Assembly: GCF_014656415.1 (NCBI RefSeq)
Contig: NZ_BNCJ01000001.1
Location: 733,406-797,405, forward strand
DNA length: 64,000 nucleotides
Source: Seohaeicola zhoushanensis
GTDB taxonomy: Bacteria > Pseudomonadota > Alphaproteobacteria > Rhodobacterales > Rhodobacteraceae
Direction of reading: 5' to 3'
How positions within the stretch are numbered: the stretch's first letter is position 1; each line of letters starts with the position of its first letter. The notes under the pieces are model-generated. The model had not been told where the DNA came from, ran no database searches, and was given only the letters and a program-made list of their open reading frames with translations. Of this stretch, positions 36,102 through 45,214 are shown in pieces. Both the position numbers and the translations under genes were made by a program.

Positions 36102-37295
36102 TCAGCCCTTGACCGCCTTGACGATCTTCTGCGCGCCATCGGCGAGGTTGTCGGCGGCGATCACGTTCAGGCCCGAGGTCGCGATGATCTCCTTGCCCTT
36201 CTCGACGTTGGTGCCTTCCAGGCGCACCACCAGCGGCACCTTCAGGCCGACTTCCTTGACCGCGGCGATCACGCCCTCGGCGATGACGTCGCAGCGCATG
36301 ATGCCGCCGAAGATGTTGACCAGGATGCCCTTCACGTTCGGATCGCTCGTGATGATCTTGAACGCCTCTGTCACCTTCTCCTTGGTGGCGCCGCCGCCGA
36401 CGTCGAGGAAGTTGGCGGGTTCCGCGCCGTAGAGCTTGATGATGTCCATCGTCGCCATGGCCAGGCCCGCACCGTTCACCATGCAGCCGATCTCGCCGTC
36501 GAGCGCGATGTAGTTCAGGTCGAACTTCGACGCCGCCAGTTCCTTCGGGTCTTCCTCGGTGGTGTCGCGCAGCTCGGCGATATCGGCGTGGCGATACATC
36601 GCGTTGCCGTCAAAGCCCATCTTCGCGTCGAGGCACTTGAGGTCGCCGCCATCGGTCACGATCAGCGGGTTGATCTCGAGCATCTCCATGTCCTTGTCGA
36701 GGAACAGCTTGTAGAGCGTGCCCATCAGCGCGACGCACTGCTTGACCTGCTTGCCGTCGAGGCCCAGCGAGAAGGCGATGCGGCGGCCGTGGAACGGCTG
36801 GTAGCCGGTGGCCGGGTCGACCGAGAAGGACAGGATCTTCTCGGGGGTCGAATGCGCGACATCCTCGATGTCCATGCCGCCCTCGGTCGAGGCGACGAAG
36901 GAGACGCGGCTGGTCTGCCGGTCGACGAGCAGGGCGAGGTAGAGCTCGCGCTCGATCCCCGAGCCATCCTCGATGTAGATGCGGTTGACCTGCTTGCCGG
37001 CCGGGCCGGTCTGCTTGGTTACCAGGGTGCGGCCGAGCATCTTCTTGGCCTCTTCGGCCGCTTCTTCCACCGACTTGGCCAGGCGCACGCCGCCCTTCTC
37101 GCCGGCATCGGCTTCCTTGAAGGTGCCCTTGCCGCGTCCGCCGGCATGGATCTGCGCCTTGACCACCCAGAGCGGTCCGTCAAGCTCGCCCGCCGCGGTC
37201 TTGGCGTCTTCGGCCTTCAGAACCACGCGGCCGTCCGAGACCGGAGCCCCGTAGCTGCGCAGAAGCGCTTTCGCCTGGTATTCGTGGATGTTCAT
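36102..37295 (-). CDS. sucC: Succinyl-CoA synthetase beta subunit
   Basis: ADP/GDP-forming subunit with an ATP-grasp domain. 397 residues starting [19 protein letters not shown], with [13 protein letters not shown] and the C-terminal [14 protein letters not shown] and [10 protein letters not shown] blocks characteristic of SucC. First gene of the sucCDAB operon; two sets of perfect inverted repeats lie 74-143 bp upstream of its start. Confidence 0.97.
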   Translation of the reverse strand: MNIHEYQAKALLRSYGAPVSDGRVVLKAEDAKTAAGELDGPLWVVKAQIHAGGRGKGTFKEADAGEKGGVRLAKSVEEAAEEAKKMLGRTLVTKQTGPAGKQVNRIYIEDGSGIERELYLALLVDRQTSRVSFVASTEGGMDIEDVAHSTPEKILSFSVDPATGYQPFHGRRIAFSLGLDGKQVKQCVALMGTLYKLFLDKDMEMLEINPLIVTDGGDLKCLDAKMGFDGNAMYRHADIAELRDTTEEDPKELAASKFDLNYIALDGEIGCMVNGAGLAMATMDIIKLYGAEPANFLDVGGGATKEKVTEAFKIITSDPNVKGILVNIFGGIMRCDVIAEGVIAAVKEVGLKVPLVVRLEGTNVEKGKEIIATSGLNVIAADNLADGAQKIVKAVKG

Positions 37296-37368
37296 GAATC
37301 TGGTCCCGTCGCAGTTGCGTTCGCATGGCCTATACCGACCCGCTTGCTTCGGCGTTAATGCAAAAAAA

Positions 37369-37390
37369 TTCGCAAGTCAGGCATTGCGAA
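37369..37390 (-). promoter_or_regulatory. Inverted repeat TTCGCAA-N8-TTGCGAA upstream of sucC
   Basis: Perfect 7-bp arms at 37369-37375 and 37384-37390, next to a run of A/T that could be part of the promoter. It lies between the sucC start and the GTGATCAC repeats. The regulator is unknown. Confidence 0.55.
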
Positions 37391-37402
37391 CAAAAAAACG
37401 CA

Positions 37403-37438
37403 CTTTGTGATCACACGTCGAAATGTGTGATCACAAAG
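37403..37438 (-). promoter_or_regulatory. Perfect 14-bp inverted repeat carrying two GTGATCAC palindromes, sucC operator
   Basis: CTTTGTGATCACAC (37403-37416) and GTGTGATCACAAAG (37425-37438) are exact inverse copies. Each arm holds the palindrome GTGATCAC (37407-37414 and 37427-37434), 20 bp apart, about two helix turns. The same palindrome occurs three times upstream of sdhC (45215-45256). Strong sign of a dimer-of-dimers operator for a TCA regulator. Confidence 0.75.
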
Positions 37439-37465
37439 CTCCGAAATTGGCGGAATTGCGCCGGA

Positions 37466-38662
37466 TCAGTTGAGCAGAAGCACGTAGAGCATCGATTCGC
37501 CGCGCATCATCCGGGTGAATTCGCGCCAGTTGAACGGGCTAAGCCGCTCGCCCCGCTCGGCATAGGGCAGCAGGTCCTTGCCCTGCGCCCAGCCGATCAG
37601 GTCCACCGGGATCGGCTCCTCCAGCAGCTTCTTCAGGTTGAGCCCGGCCCCGCTCTTGAGCCGCCAGTAGGGGATCAGCTTGCGCCCCTCGAGCATGTCC
37701 TCGGCATCCGCCAGGATCGCCTGCCAGGCCTTCGCCACCTGTTCCGGCAGCGCCACGCCCAAGGCCGAGGTCTGCCGCGCGTTCGGGATCCACTCGGCAT
37801 CGTTGTCGGTTTCGGCGTCCAGCCGGGCCCAGAACTGGCGGTTGAACCGGATCGTCGCCAGCGCGTGCTCGCGTGCCGCGCGGGTATGCGCCGGATCGGG
37901 CTGCTGGCGTAGCGCCAGCAGCAGCGCCGCCGCCGCATCGACCTCGTCCTCGAACATGAAGGCCAGCGCATTGGTCGGCGGCGCATCGCCCGCCACCTCG
38001 TTCATCGCGGCGGTGGCCGCGCCCACCTCGGCAATCGCCTGCGACGGCGGATAGGCCAGCACCAGCTCGGCGATGGCCGAGAGCATGTGTGTATAGGCCT
38101 GCAGCCAGGCCGCGTCGGCGGTGTCGAACCGGATCGTCGGCGGCACCGTTTCCCCGGACGAGCGGAAGCGGCGCGGCAGCACCGTGCCGGCGGCGATCTC
38201 GATCACGCCTTCGCCCTTGTCGCGCGCGCCGTTCATGTTCACGTCGAACCAGAGGTCGGCCAGGTTCACCCGCAGCGCAACCTCGTCGGCATCCGCGATC
38301 CCGTCCAGCGGCGCCTCGGCCTCGGCCATGCGGGCCAGAAGGTCGGTGGCCATGACCTCGACGAACTTCGGATCGAACGGCTCGGGGTTCGGGTTCTCGG
38401 CCACCGGCAGGCGCAGCACCGGCAGGTCCATCGTGCGGCCCGACATGCCCATCCGCCAGCGCAGCTGCAACGTCGCCTCGATCGCCCGCAGGAACCGCAC
38501 CCCACCCAGGGCGAAACGCTCGGTCGGGGTCGGGGCGGGCAGGGCGGCCAGCTCTCCCTCGACCGCGCTCAGACCCTGCGCAGCGATCCTGGCCGAGACA
38601 TCCTCCTGCGCCGCGGCCCATCCGGGCACCAGCAGGGCGATCACACAAAGCAGACGCGTCAT
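37466..38662 (-). CDS. Secreted hypothetical protein with EF-hand-like loop
   Basis: 398 residues. A signal peptide MTRLLCVIALLVPGWAAAQ is cleaved after AAA. Residues 140-151, DVNMNGARDKGE, form a full 12-residue EF-hand calcium loop (Asp1, Asn3, Asn5, Gly6, Asp9, Glu12). The rest is helical and rich in Ala and Glu; I recognise no family. It lies on the same strand between the mdh terminator and the sucC operators, so it has its own transcript or is read weakly from mdh. Probably periplasmic. Confidence 0.75.
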   Translation of the reverse strand: MTRLLCVIALLVPGWAAAQEDVSARIAAQGLSAVEGELAALPAPTPTERFALGGVRFLRAIEATLQLRWRMGMSGRTMDLPVLRLPVAENPNPEPFDPKFVEVMATDLLARMAEAEAPLDGIADADEVALRVNLADLWFDVNMNGARDKGEGVIEIAAGTVLPRRFRSSGETVPPTIRFDTADAAWLQAYTHMLSAIAELVLAYPPSQAIAEVGAATAAMNEVAGDAPPTNALAFMFEDEVDAAAALLLALRQQPDPAHTRAAREHALATIRFNRQFWARLDAETDNDAEWIPNARQTSALGVALPEQVAKAWQAILADAEDMLEGRKLIPYWRLKSGAGLNLKKLLEEPIPVDLIGWAQGKDLLPYAERGERLSPFNWREFTRMMRGESMLYVLLLN

Positions 38663-38682
38663 GACAAATCCTCCCGGAAACG

Positions 38683-38709
38683 AAAAAGGGCGCCCCGCGA
38701 GGGACGCCC
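38683..38709 (-). terminator. Intrinsic terminator of mdh
   Basis: On the minus strand GGGCGTCCC (38709-38701) pairs with GGGGCGCCC (38696-38688) around TCGC, with one G-U pair, and is followed by TTTTT. It lies 37 bp after the mdh stop, separating mdh from the hypothetical gene and sucC. Confidence 0.88.
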
Positions 38710-38746
38710 CGAAATCCTAGCCGGTTTTCCCGGCCCGGTCATCGCC

Positions 38747-39745
<999 letters not shown>

Positions 39746-39868
39746 CTAGTGCCTTCCGGCCTTGGGCGCAAGGCTTCTGCGCTGCAGCATAGGTGGCCGC
39801 AGTCTCTGTCACAAGCCTTTCACATCGGTTAAAACGCTCGGCAGGAGCGGCGGGAACGAGGGGCGCAC

Positions 39869-40624
39869 GTGCTGGATCTGAGCTGGAGCTTCCTGGCCAT
39901 GGCAGGCCCGGCGGTGATCTTCGCGGGCATGTCCAAGGGCGGTTTCGGCGGCGGCGCGGGCTTCGTCGCCTCGCTGATTCTGGCGGTGCTGGTGGGGCCG
40001 GGCATCGCGCTCGGCATCATGCTGCCGCTGCTCATGCTGATGGACCTGGCCACCATGCGCGCCTACTGGCGCAGGTGGAACACCGGCGCCGCGCTGCTGC
40101 TCATCCTGGGCGCGCTGCCGGGGCTGGCGCTGGGCGGCTGGCTCTACCGGGTCGCCTCGCCCGATGTCTTCCGCCTGCTGATCGGCATCATCGCGCTGGC
40201 CTTCGTCGCCTGGCAGGGCGCGCGCTCGGCCGGGCTGGTGCGCATCGCCGAACGGCCGATGCCGGCCTGGGCCGGGGCGCTGGCCGGGGCCTTCGCCGGC
40301 TTCACCAGCTTCGTCAGCCACGCCGGAGGCCCGCCGGTGGCGATCTACCTGCTGTCCCGCCGCCTCTCCAAGACCGAGTTCCAGGCGACCACGGTGCTGG
40401 TCTTCTGGATCATCAACGCGGTGAAATTCCCGCCCTATGCCTATCTCGGCCTGTTCACCGCCGAGACGATGAAGGCCGACCTGATCCTCGCCCCCTTCGC
40501 GCTTTTCGGCGTCTGGCTCGGGGTGATCGCCCACCGCCACGTCCCTGAACGGGCCTTCTTCGCGATCACCTATGTCCTGCTCACCCTGACCGGCCTCAAG
40601 CTGATCTGGGACGCCCTGACCTGA
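39869..40624 (+). CDS. TauE/SafE family sulfite exporter-like protein
   Basis: A 251-residue membrane protein with about eight helices in two repeats. FAGMSKGGFGGGAGFVASLIL and FAGFTSFVSHAGGPPVAIYLL are the paired signature segments of the TauE/SafE family, which exports sulfite, sulfoacetate or other small anions. GTG start at 39869; divergent from mdh by 159 bp. Confidence 0.85.
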   Translation: MLDLSWSFLAMAGPAVIFAGMSKGGFGGGAGFVASLILAVLVGPGIALGIMLPLLMLMDLATMRAYWRRWNTGAALLLILGALPGLALGGWLYRVASPDVFRLLIGIIALAFVAWQGARSAGLVRIAERPMPAWAGALAGAFAGFTSFVSHAGGPPVAIYLLSRRLSKTEFQATTVLVFWIINAVKFPPYAYLGLFTAETMKADLILAPFALFGVWLGVIAHRHVPERAFFAITYVLLTLTGLKLIWDALT

Positions 40625-40648
40625 CGCCCCCGCGGCCATGGCCCAATT

Positions 40649-40927
40649 CCCCTCTCCCCGCGGGGGAGAGGGTCAGGGTGAGGGGGCACTACCTTCACCC
40701 CCAAGCCCCAACCTCCGGCAAAGCCGCCCCCTCTCCCCGCGGGGGAGAGGGTCAGGGTGAGGGGGCACTACCTCCTCCCCCCCCAATCACCAACCTCCGG
40801 CAAAGCCGCCCCCTCTCCCCTCGGGGGAGAGGGCCGGGGTGAGGGGGCACTACCTCCACCCCCAATCACCAACCTCCGGCAAAGCCGCCCCCTCTCCCCG
40901 CGGGGGAGAGGGCCGGGGTGAGGGGGG
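40649..40927. repeat. Four tandem copies of a GC palindromic repeat, period 79-82 bp
   Basis: Each unit has CCCTCTCCCC-gc-GGGGGAGAGGG (a perfect or near perfect hairpin), then TCAGGGTGAGGGGG or CCGGGGTGAGGGGG, a linker CACTACCT...CC, and AACCTCCGGCAAAGCCGC. CCTCTCC begins at 40651, 40730, 40812 and 40891. It fills the gap after the TauE gene. A last hairpin, GGGGGCC-TTCA-GGCCCCC (40924-40941), holds the stop codon of the next minus-strand gene in its loop. Confidence 0.9.
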
Positions 40928-40931
40928 GCCT

Positions 40932-41246
40932 TCAGGCCCCCTTGTCCTTCTTCGGCAGCACCTCGGCCAGGGCCTGGAACGACTGCCCCGAGGCGACCAG
41001 GCAGGTCAGCCCCGCCGGCGTGGTCACGGTGATCGTCCAGGTGCCGGTGTCGTTCGAGGCAAAGACCTCGATCACCGCGCCCTGCGCACCGAGTCCGATG
41101 CTCTGGCGCGACTCGCCGTAACCGTCGGCCAGCCGCTCCACCACGATGTCGCGCGGCGCGCAGTTCCGGGTCTGGGCGGCCAGTCCGGTGGCGGCAATCA
41201 GCGCCAGGCCGAGGCCGGTCATCAACTGGAACAGTGCTCTCTTCAT
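40932..41246 (-). CDS. Small secreted hypothetical protein, 104 aa
   Basis: A signal peptide (MKRALFQLMTGLGLALIAAT..AAQ) precedes about 80 residues containing NCAPRDIVVERLADGYGESR and ITVTTPAGLTCLVASGQSFQ, with two cysteines likely to be bridged in the periplasm. It resembles conserved hypothetical proteins of rhodobacteria but I cannot name a function. Single gene, convergent with the repeat array. Confidence 0.72.
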   Translation of the reverse strand: MKRALFQLMTGLGLALIAATGLAAQTRNCAPRDIVVERLADGYGESRQSIGLGAQGAVIEVFASNDTGTWTITVTTPAGLTCLVASGQSFQALAEVLPKKDKGA

Positions 41247-41581
41247 GGGTCAAACCCTTTCGCCAGGCTGCCGCCCGGTCAGGCCCGCCGGAGATCCGGT
41301 GCGCCAGGCGGCAGGCCAATGTTCAGTGACGTCGAATCCTCTGTCCGTGTGCTCGGCGGCCCGACCGAACCGGTCCTTCAAAGGGGATGCGGCCCGGCAA
41401 GCTTGCCCAAGGGAGGCTGAGGAATGGTTAACGGATCGGGCGATAGGGTGCATTTTAGCCAACAAGGCGTCTTGCAGAGCGCCGCCAAAACCGACCATGC
41501 TGCGCCGCGGCGGATTCGCAGCCTGCGCTCCGCCACGGAATTCCGCGCCGCGCGCGCCGCCATGAGACCGAGGAGCAGCCC
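41247..41581. other. Non-coding gap between two divergent genes
   Basis: 335 bp between the minus-strand secreted protein gene and mcl2. It must hold both promoters. I see no supported gene, no strong hairpin and no perfect operator repeat in it. Base composition falls near TTTTAGCCAACAAGG (41454-41468), a possible promoter region. Confidence 0.5.
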
Positions 41582-42439
41582 ATGGACCCCCGCACCCGCC
41601 CCTGTCGTTCCGTCCTCTATATTCCCGGTTCGAAGGAACGGGCGCTGGAAAAGGCGCGCGGCCTTGCCGCCGATGCCATCATCTTCGACCTCGAGGATGC
41701 CGTGACCCCCGAGGAAAAGGTCAACGCCCGCGCCACGCTGGCGGCGGAACTGGCCAAGGGCGGTTACGGCAAGCGGCTCAGGATCGTGCGGATCAACGGC
41801 TTTGACACCGAATGGGGCCGGGACGACGCCAAGGCCGTCACCGAGATGGACGCCGACGCCGTGCTGCTGCCCAAGGTCTCCAGCCCCGCCGACCTCGCCG
41901 CGCTGGCGGCGATCACCGGCGACCTGCCGATCTGGGCGATGATGGAAACCCCCCGCGGGATGCTGAACGCCGCCGCCATCGCCGCGCACCCAAAGCTCGA
42001 AGGCATGGTCATGGGCACCAATGACCTCGCCAAGGAGTTGCAGACCCGCTTCCGCGCCGACCGCCTGCCGCTGCTCGCCGGCCTCGGCCTCTGCCTGCTC
42101 GCCGCCAAGGCCGAGGGGCTGGTCATCGTCGACGGCGTCTACAACGCCTATCTCGACGAAGAGGGTCTCAAGGCCGAATGCGACCAGGGCCGCGACATGG
42201 GCTTCGACGGCAAGACGCTGATCCACCCGGCGCAGGTCGCCGTCGCCAATACCGCCTATGCGCCCTCCGAGGCCGAGGTCGACCTGGCCCGCCGCCAGAT
42301 CGCCGCCTTCGAGGAAACCCGCGCCTCGGGGCAGGGGGTTGCCGTGGTCGACGGCCGCATCGTCGAGAACCTGCATGTTGCCACGGCCCGTGAAGTGCTG
42401 GCAAAAGCAGAGGCAATCGAGGCACTGCAAGCGGGGTAA
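41582..42439 (+). CDS. mcl2: (3S)-Malyl-CoA thioesterase, HpcH/HpaI-citrate lyase family
   Basis: 285 residues of the CitE/malyl-CoA lyase fold: SVLYIPGSKERALEKARGL at the N-terminus, the metal-binding IIFDLEDAV, the Arg in RIVRINGF and WAMMETPRGMLN. Length and its place beside mch and sdh match Rhodobacter sphaeroides mcl2, whose product hydrolyses malyl-CoA to malate in the ethylmalonyl-CoA pathway. The alternative is a malyl-CoA or citramalyl-CoA lyase. First gene of a four-gene operon. Confidence 0.85.
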   Translation: MDPRTRPCRSVLYIPGSKERALEKARGLAADAIIFDLEDAVTPEEKVNARATLAAELAKGGYGKRLRIVRINGFDTEWGRDDAKAVTEMDADAVLLPKVSSPADLAALAAITGDLPIWAMMETPRGMLNAAAIAAHPKLEGMVMGTNDLAKELQTRFRADRLPLLAGLGLCLLAAKAEGLVIVDGVYNAYLDEEGLKAECDQGRDMGFDGKTLIHPAQVAVANTAYAPSEAEVDLARRQIAAFEETRASGQGVAVVDGRIVENLHVATAREVLAKAEAIEALQAG

Positions 42440-42445
42440 TCCGGC

Positions 42446-43009
42446 ATGGGTTTCATTCTCCTGATCATCGGGATCGCGCTCTGGTTCGCTGCGCATCTGT
42501 TCAAGCGGCTGGCGCCGGCGCGCCGCGCCGCGATGGGCGACAAGGGCCGCGGCCCGGTGGCGCTGGCGCTGCTGGTCTCGCTGGTGCTCATCGTGCTCGG
42601 CTACCGCTGGGCCGACATGGTGCATGTCTGGTTCCCGCCGGTCTGGCTCTGGCACGTCAACAACCTGCTGATGCTGCTCGCCGTCTGGACCTTCGGCGCC
42701 AGCGAGATCCGCGGCGGCAAGGTCTGGCCGGCCACCCGCATCCGCCACCCGCAGCTCACCGCCGTCAAGACCTGGGCGCTGGCCCACCTGCTGGTCAACG
42801 GCGACCTCGCCTCGATCCTGCTGTTCGGCGCGATGCTCGCCTGGGCGGTGGTCGAGGTCATCGTCATCAACCGCGCCGAACCGGCCTGGACCCCACCGCC
42901 CAAGGCCCCCGCCCGCAAGCTGGTGGTGCTCGCGGTGATCACCCTGGTGGTCTACGCCGTCATCGTCGGCATCCACCTCTGGCTCGGAGTGAGGCCCTTC
43001 CCGTCATGA
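42446..43009 (+). CDS. NnrU family membrane protein
   Basis: 187 residues, five or six membrane helices. IRHPQLTAVKTWALAHLLVNGDLASILLFG is cut here into its parts: the RHP box near residue 101 and the AHLLVNGD motif, both hallmarks of NnrU, a family first seen beside nitric-oxide and nitrite reductase genes and related to isoprenoid-binding membrane enzymes. Its place inside the mcl2-mch operon is odd. It overlaps the next gene by 4 bp. Confidence 0.85.
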   Translation: MGFILLIIGIALWFAAHLFKRLAPARRAAMGDKGRGPVALALLVSLVLIVLGYRWADMVHVWFPPVWLWHVNNLLMLLAVWTFGASEIRGGKVWPATRIRHPQLTAVKTWALAHLLVNGDLASILLFGAMLAWAVVEVIVINRAEPAWTPPPKAPARKLVVLAVITLVVYAVIVGIHLWLGVRPFPS

Positions 43010-43212
43010 GCACCATCTACCGCCTGCTGACCGAGGACGATACCTCGGCCTTCTGCCACAAGGTTTCCGAGGCGCTTTCCAAGGGCTGGTCCCTTTACGG
43101 CTCGCCCTCCTACGCCTTCGATTCCGCGCGCGGCGTGATGCGCTGCGCCCAGGCCGTGACCAAGGAGATCGCGGCGCCCTATACACCCGAGATGAAACTG
43201 GGACAGCAATGA
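43006..43212 (+). CDS. DUF1737 domain protein
   Basis: 68 residues: YRLLTEDDTSAFCHKVSEAL then KGWSLYGSPSYAFDSARGVM and a C-terminal AQAVTKEIAAPY. This matches DUF1737, small proteins of unknown function with a conserved GW-LYGSP box. Start overlaps nnrU (ATGA) and stop overlaps mch, so it is tightly coupled to both. Confidence 0.82.
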   Translation: MSTIYRLLTEDDTSAFCHKVSEALSKGWSLYGSPSYAFDSARGVMRCAQAVTKEIAAPYTPEMKLGQQ

Positions 43213-44243
43213 TGGCCAAGACGAACCCCGGACGCTTCTTCGAGGATTACCGCATCGGCCAGGTGCTGACCCATGCGGTGCCGCGCACGGTGTCCGGGGG
43301 CGAACGCGCCCTCTACCACGCGCTCTACCCGGCTCGCCACGCGCTCTATTCCTCCGACGAATTCGCGCGCGCCTGCGGCCTGGCGGCCTCGCCGCTCGAC
43401 GATCTCGCCGCCTTCCATATCGTCTTCGGCAAGACCGTGCCCGACGTCTCTCTGAACGCCGTCGCCAACCTCGGCTATGCCGAGGGCCGCTGGCTGCGGC
43501 CAGTAATGGCCGGCGATACGCTGAACTCGGTCTCCGAGGTGATCGGCCTCAAGGAGAATTCCAACGGCAAGACCGGCGTGGTCTATGTCCGCACCCGCGG
43601 CCTTAACCAGCGCGGCGAGACCGTGATGGAATACGTCCGCTGGGTGATGGTGCGGAAGAACAACCTCGACGCCCCGGCGCCCGAGGCGGTGGTGCCCGAA
43701 CTGGCCAAGGTCGTCGCGCCCGAGACGCTGGCGATCCCGCCGGGCCTCGACTTCAGCGCCTACGACTTCACCCTCGCGGGCGAGCCGCACCGCATGGCCG
43801 ACTACGAGATCGGCGAGGTGATCGACCATGTCGATGGCGTCACCATCGAGGAGGCCGAGCACATGATCGCCACGCGCCTCTGGCAGAACACCGCCAAGGT
43901 GCATTTCGACGCCACCTTCCGCGACGACGGCAAGCGGCTGATCTATGGCGGCCACGTCATCTCCATGGCCCGCGCGCTCTCGTTCAACGGACTGGCCAAC
44001 GCGCAGATGATCGTCGGCCTGAACGGCGGTGCCCATGCCAACCCCTGCTTTGCCGGCACCACCGTCAAGGCCTGGTCCGAAGTGCTCGACAAGGCCGAGA
44101 CCTCGGCCCCCGGCGTCGGCGCGATCCGGCTGCGGCTGGTGGCCACCTCCGACGCCTCGGTCGGCAAGCTCAAGGACGAAACCGGCAGATATCTGCCCGG
44201 CGTGCTGCTCGATCTCGACTACTGGGCGCTCATACCTGCCTGA
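43209..44243 (+). CDS. mch: Mesaconyl-CoA hydratase
   Basis: Hydrates mesaconyl-C1-CoA to beta-methylmalyl-CoA in the ethylmalonyl-CoA pathway for acetyl-CoA assimilation. 344 residues with two MaoC-type hot-dog halves; GRFFEDYRIGQVLTHAVPRT opens the first and ENTAKVHFD-like WQNTAKVHFDATFRDDGKRL lies in the second. Position next to mcl2 and sdh agrees with R. sphaeroides. The start ATGATG overlaps the DUF1737 stop. Confidence 0.88.
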   Translation: MMAKTNPGRFFEDYRIGQVLTHAVPRTVSGGERALYHALYPARHALYSSDEFARACGLAASPLDDLAAFHIVFGKTVPDVSLNAVANLGYAEGRWLRPVMAGDTLNSVSEVIGLKENSNGKTGVVYVRTRGLNQRGETVMEYVRWVMVRKNNLDAPAPEAVVPELAKVVAPETLAIPPGLDFSAYDFTLAGEPHRMADYEIGEVIDHVDGVTIEEAEHMIATRLWQNTAKVHFDATFRDDGKRLIYGGHVISMARALSFNGLANAQMIVGLNGGAHANPCFAGTTVKAWSEVLDKAETSAPGVGAIRLRLVATSDASVGKLKDETGRYLPGVLLDLDYWALIPA

Positions 44244-44264
44244 TTTTGAGGCAAATTCCCGGTT

Positions 44265-44292
44265 GACGCCGCGTTGCAGCAATCGCGGCGTC
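44265..44292 (+). terminator. Hairpin after mch
   Basis: GACGCCGCG (44265-44273) pairs with CGCGGCGTC (44284-44292); TTGC and GCAA extend the stem inside the loop. It lies 22 bp after the mch stop. The next bases are TAAAAAATTGACTTTTTT, so the T-run is delayed. Confidence 0.6.
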
Positions 44293-44425
44293 TAAAAAAT
44301 TGACTTTTTTGGTCGGAAAGCAGACTAGACTGGAGTCTGGAGGTCTGCTCAGGCGCGTTACAGGCGTGGCGTGTCACAGAGAATGGGCGGGTCTCTGTCT
44401 TTACGCGCTAATGAATGGGGAAAAC

Positions 44426-45067
44426 ATGCGTAACCTTCTCGCGGCCTCCGCGCTCGCCCTTGGCGTCGCGGCGCCCGGCCTCGCGTCCGCACAAGACCTG
44501 ACCGTGACCGGCGGCTTCAGCATCGTCAGCCGCTATGTCTCGAACGGGTTCGACCAGACCACCGGGGCGGCCTTCCAGCCCTGGGTCGAAGCCGAATACC
44601 GCGGCTTCTACCTCAACCTCTGGGCTTCCAACACCGCCAAGTCGCTGGTTGGCAGCGGCGCCGAGATCGACGTCACCGTCGGCTATCGCGGCGAAATCGG
44701 CAAGTTCAGCTATGATGTCGGCTACGCCCGCTACTACTACAAGAACCCGAGCGTGAACTGCTGCGGCGAGCAGCTGCTCACCCTGGGCTATGCCCCGACC
44801 GACAACCTCGCCTTCAGCCTCGCCTTCGCGCGCGATCCGGTCGCCGATTACGTCGACACCGGCCTGACCGTCGACGTCGCCCTGAACGACAAGTTCGGCC
44901 TCTCGGCCACCTATGGTTCGGTCAGCAACGGCGGCGTGGACTACTGGAGCGTCGGCGGCGCCTACGCCATCAACGACACCGTTTCGATCTCCGGATCCTG
45001 GCAGGACAACGACGTGAACGACGGAACCTTCGTCGTCTCGCTCGACACCGCATTCAACATCCGTTGA
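44426..45067 (+). CDS. TorF family putative outer-membrane porin
   Basis: 213 residues with a signal peptide (MRNLLAASALALGVAAPGLASA) and then alternating short amphipathic strands: GFSIVSRYVSNGFDQTTG, VEAEYRGFYLNLWASN, IDVTVGYRGEIGKFSYDVGY. This matches the TIGR02001/TorF type of small outer-membrane beta-barrel. It ends with FNIR, not the usual terminal Phe. Its own hairpin terminators lie on both sides, so it is a single-gene unit between mch and sdhC. Confidence 0.8.
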   Translation: MRNLLAASALALGVAAPGLASAQDLTVTGGFSIVSRYVSNGFDQTTGAAFQPWVEAEYRGFYLNLWASNTAKSLVGSGAEIDVTVGYRGEIGKFSYDVGYARYYYKNPSVNCCGEQLLTLGYAPTDNLAFSLAFARDPVADYVDTGLTVDVALNDKFGLSATYGSVSNGGVDYWSVGGAYAINDTVSISGSWQDNDVNDGTFVVSLDTAFNIR

Positions 45068-45073
45068 ACACAA

Positions 45074-45098
45074 CCGGGCCGCGTTCCGCGCGGCCCGG
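45074..45098 (+). terminator. GC hairpin after the porin gene
   Basis: CCGGGCCGCG-TTCCG-CGCGGCCCGG, a perfect 10-bp stem starting 6 bp past the stop. No T-run follows. The rest of the 306-bp gap to sdhC holds the GTGATCAC sites and the sdh promoter region. Confidence 0.6.
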
Positions 45099-45214
45099 CG
45101 ATCCGCTCCGCGGTCGGGTCGCCGCAACCGCGATGCACCAAGGCCTTCACCGCCCCGCCCGCAGGGGAATGGTGAATCCGAATGATATCAGCAAGATTCG
45201 TCCGATCCGGCTAA

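Noticed and set aside
40649-40927. CRISPR array
   Set aside because: Repeats are long, palindromic throughout, with conserved linkers rather than unique spacers, and no cas genes are near.
44300-44331. TTGACT...TAGACT as promoter of the porin gene
   Set aside because: The spacer is 20 bp, too long for a good sigma-70 promoter, and other -10 choices are poor; kept out of the features.
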